DNA from: Nocardia grenadensis NBRC 108939
GTDB taxonomy: Bacteria; Actinomycetota; Actinomycetes; Mycobacteriales; Mycobacteriaceae
Length of the DNA: 64,000 nucleotides
NCBI RefSeq assembly: GCF_001613445.1
Contig: NZ_BDCJ01000003.1
Span: forward strand, 555,645 to 619,644
Direction of reading: 5' to 3'
Made by a program: the position numbers and the translations under genes. Shown in pieces: positions 61,975 through 64,000 of the stretch. The notes beneath the pieces are model-generated. The model ran no database searches. It was not told the DNA's origin and worked only from the letters and a program-made list of their open reading frames with translations. Every line of letters begins with the position of its first letter. Position 1 is the stretch's first letter.

Positions 61975-63144
61975 TCAGGCGACGTGTCCCGCGGACGAGG
62001 GCCGGACCGGAACCGGGAGATGCCTGCTCAGCCGGAACACCGGCAGCGGGCTGCTGCTGACGGTCTCCTTGTACCCGACCGCGGCCCGGCCGGTCAGATA
62101 CCAGCGGCGGGGCGTCTCGTCTGCGGTGACGAACTGGATCACCGCATCGTTGCGGCCCAGGCTCAGGGGCTGGTGGACGTATCCGAAGCGGAAGGGCGCC
62201 ACCTTCTTGCCCTTCAGCCGGCGCGCGATGGTGTCTCCGACATAGGCGGCGGTCGGCATACCGCTCTGGCAGGTGCCGTGCAGTGGGCCCCATTCCATCC
62301 GGACCGCCGCCGCGTCGCCGACCGCGTAGATTTCGGGATGGGATACCGAACGTAGGGTGGCGTCGGTGACGACCCGGCCACGCTCGTCGGTCCGGATTCC
62401 CGCGTCGGCCGCCAGCGGCGGCACCCGGACTCCCGCCGTCCACAGCGTGAGATCGGATTCGAGCAGTTCGCCGGCCGACAACCGCACCGCGCCCGGCAGT
62501 ACCTCGGCGACGTCGCTGCCCACCCGCCGGTCGATACCGAGCCGATCCAGTGCCCGGCTCAGGTAGGCGCGGGCCTTTTCACCCATCATGGCGCCTGGCT
62601 CGTTCCGGCTCAGCAAGGTGACGGAGAGGCCCGGATAACTCTCGGCGATCTCCGTGGCGGCCTCGATTCCGGTGAGGCCGCCACCGCATACTGTGACGGA
62701 GCCACCTGTCGCGGCGATTCCGGGTAGTTGTTCGGAGAACCGTTGCGCGAGCGCCCGGTTGTCCAGGGTGAAGGCGTGTTCCCGAGCCCCGGGCACACCC
62801 GCGGTGTCACTGACGCTGCCGAGCGCGTAGATCAGGATGTCGTAGCCCAGGGCGGTGTCGTCGTCGAGCGCCACCATGCGCTTCGTGGGGTCGAGTGCTG
62901 TCGCGGCGGCCCGGCGGAACTCGATATCCGAACCGGCGAGCAGATCGGGGATGGAGTACTCGGCCAACTGCTGCCCGGTGGCGATCTGATGCAGGCGCAG
63001 ACGTTCGGTGAACCGGGCCGACGGGTTCACCACGGTGATGCGGACCGGCATCCGACGGGTACGCCGGGCGGTACGCAGTGCGGCCAACATGCCGGTGTAG
63101 CCGGCGCCGATGATCACGATGTCCTGGTGGTGGGTGGCGTTCAT
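61975..63144 (-). CDS. FAD-dependent NAD(P)H oxidoreductase (NDH-2-like pyridine nucleotide-disulfide family)
   Basis: ATG 63144 has GGGAG seven bases upstream; the product has 389 residues. It has two Rossmann motifs, IVIIGAGYTGMLAAL for FAD and VTVCGGGLTGIEAATEIAE for NAD(P)H, then EIYAVGDAAAVRMEW near the end. No redox Cys pair is seen, which fits NDH-2-like or ferredoxin-reductase-like enzymes. In ECF41 loci the sigma factor is usually paired with a carboxymuconolactone decarboxylase, oxidoreductase or epimerase; this gene fills that place. Confidence 0.92.
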   Translation of the reverse strand: MNATHHQDIVIIGAGYTGMLAALRTARRTRRMPVRITVVNPSARFTERLRLHQIATGQQLAEYSIPDLLAGSDIEFRRAAATALDPTKRMVALDDDTALGYDILIYALGSVSDTAGVPGAREHAFTLDNRALAQRFSEQLPGIAATGGSVTVCGGGLTGIEAATEIAESYPGLSVTLLSRNEPGAMMGEKARAYLSRALDRLGIDRRVGSDVAEVLPGAVRLSAGELLESDLTLWTAGVRVPPLAADAGIRTDERGRVVTDATLRSVSHPEIYAVGDAAAVRMEWGPLHGTCQSGMPTAAYVGDTIARRLKGKKVAPFRFGYVHQPLSLGRNDAVIQFVTADETPRRWYLTGRAAVGYKETVSSSPLPVFRLSRHLPVPVRPSSAGHVA

Positions 63145-63182
63145 GGCGTTCTCCCTGGGTCTCGTCTCGGTGTCTGTCATGG

Positions 63183-63209
63183 GACAGGGCAGCGGTCCGA
63201 AACGTGACA
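63183..63209 (-). promoter_or_regulatory. ECF41-type promoter upstream of the oxidoreductase-sigJ operon
   Basis: On the minus strand TGTCACG (63209-63203) and TGTC (63186-63183) are 16 bases apart. The published ECF41 promoter is, to my recollection, TGTCACA-N16-CGTC, so only one base differs in each box. It ends 38 bases before the oxidoreductase start, which implies autoregulation by the sigma factor encoded in the operon. Confidence 0.65.
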
Positions 63210-63477
63210 GTCGTGGATATGTCACCGGTCACACCACCGATCGATCCGCCAATAATCCGCCATTGACAAATGGCACATTACTGAATGATTCTGAACACAT
63301 GACTAGGTCGATGAGGACCTCGCGCTCGGACGTCCCGCGGACGCCCTCCCCGCGTTCACGGCCGGCCGCACAGGCACTACCGCGCCTGACCCCCGAGGCC
63401 GACGCCGCCCCTGGGCCGGGCCGCCGATTTCCTCTGCGCGGCACTCGAGGCCGGCACCCCACGGAAAGTGAGCCGAG
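63210..63477. other. Divergent intergenic region with a plus-strand promoter candidate
   Basis: A locally AT-rich patch (63240-63305) holds TTGACA at 63263-63268 but no good -10 hexamer 17 bases on. It may drive the SDR gene at 63478. No gene is supported here. Confidence 0.35.
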
Positions 63478-64000
63478 ATGACAGCCTTGCGTGATCTCCT
63501 GCCGTTCGGCACCTCGGGCCGCACCCACGGCGCCCGCGCGGTGGTCACCGGGGCCGGGAGCGGAATCGGCCGCGCCCTGGCCCGCGAACTGGCCGCCCGG
63601 GGCGGGCAGATCGTCTGCGCCGATATCGACGAGAGCCGTGCCGCGGAAACGGTGGCCCTCATCGAACGCGATCACCCCGGCGCCGCCCACGCCTTCCGCT
63701 GCGATGTCGCCCACCGTGAGGACATGGAGATCCTCGCCCGTTTCGCCGACTCCGTATTCGACGGCGGGGTCTCGCTGGTGGTCAATAACGCCGGCGTCGG
63801 AATCGGCGGGAAACCGGTCGGCGAGATCGGGTTCGCCGACTGGGAGTGGGCGCTCGGTATCAACCTGTGGGGCGTGGTGCACGGATGCGAGATCTTCGCA
63901 CCCCGGCTGCGGTCCACCAGCCGCGGCGGCATCATCAATGTGGCCTCGGCCGCGGGTTTCGCGACCGCGCCCTCGATGGCGGTCTACAACACCTCCAAGG
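63478..64000 (+). CDS. Short-chain dehydrogenase/reductase, 3' truncated by window edge
   Basis: The frame from ATG 63478 stays open to the window end (174 codons). It reads RAVVTGAGSGIGRALARELA (cofactor loop), VCADIDE, CDVAHREDME, LVVNNAGVGIGG and INVASAAGFATAPSMAVYNTSK, which includes the catalytic Ser and Tyr-x-x-x-Lys. Asp after the second strand suggests NAD preference. The N-terminal sequence LLPFGTSGRTHGARAVVTG resembles the SDRs found at the front of some mycobacterial oxidoreductase/hydrolase proteins, so a C-terminal extension outside the window is possible. Confidence 0.9.
   Translation, partial: MTALRDLLPFGTSGRTHGARAVVTGAGSGIGRALARELAARGGQIVCADIDESRAAETVALIERDHPGAAHAFRCDVAHREDMEILARFADSVFDGGVSLVVNNAGVGIGGKPVGEIGFADWEWALGINLWGVVHGCEIFAPRLRSTSRGGIINVASAAGFATAPSMAVYNTSK

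Noticed and set aside
1..64000. CRISPR arrays, tRNA or rRNA genes
   Set aside because: No regularly spaced repeats and no tRNA- or rRNA-like sequence were noticed on reading; a covariance-model scan was not possible.

Overview
This is a high-GC actinomycete chromosome segment, most likely Nocardia or a close mycolate-containing relative. Pointers to that group are an antigen-85-like mycolyltransferase/esterase, a CtpI-type giant P-type ATPase, a class I methyltransferase of the mycobacterial/nocardial multigene family, an Rv1733c-like membrane protein, a long hibernation factor with a DosR-like box, and an ECF41 (SigJ-like) sigma factor. The genus is inferred; no rRNA or other marker gene is present.

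Layout. 1-5.4 kb: the 3' end of a nonribosomal peptide synthetase (end of an epimerization domain, then C-A-PCP-TE) with a coupled downstream gene. 5.4-17 kb: housekeeping and accessory genes (methyltransferase, DUF2156 membrane protein, AI-2E transporter, cupin lipoprotein, CtpI-like ATPase, and an SRPBCC-ArsR pair with a readable promoter and tandem operator).

17.2-36.3 kb: a terpenoid cluster that carries its own mevalonate pathway. A minus-strand operon runs mevalonate-PP decarboxylase, type 2 IPP isomerase, HMG-CoA reductase, HMG-CoA synthase, a KAS III-like enzyme, an acyl carrier protein and phosphomevalonate kinase. Diverging from it are a GGPP-synthase-like prenyltransferase, two XRE regulators, mevalonate kinase, a squalene/phytoene-synthase-like protein and a class I terpene synthase. 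A RibA-like GTP cyclohydrolase II gene has a TGA codon between two zinc cysteines. The right flank holds a terpene synthase 3' fragment cut by an IS3-type transposase remnant, a second decayed terpene synthase, and a cis-prenyltransferase with Asn in place of the usual catalytic Asp. The expected flow is acetyl/malonyl units to acetoacetyl-CoA, HMG-CoA, mevalonate, IPP/DMAPP, a prenyl diphosphate, and then a terpenoid.

37-51.4 kb: a secreted lipase, a complete Liv-type branched-chain ABC operon, a mycolyltransferase-like esterase, and a MarR-led operon with an SsuABC/TauABC-like importer, an MFS exporter and a periplasmic-binding-fold protein that has no signal peptide. 51.7-64 kb: a dormancy-like pair, an MFS-TetR operon behind two palindromes, SOS-type dinB, a Tat-exported neutral ceramidase, an ECF41 sigma factor with a flavoprotein oxidoreductase behind a matching promoter, and the start of an SDR gene cut by the window edge.

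Starts given here were chosen by ribosome binding sites, overlaps and family length, so several differ from the longest open frame. No similarity search was run; family names rest on recognised motifs.
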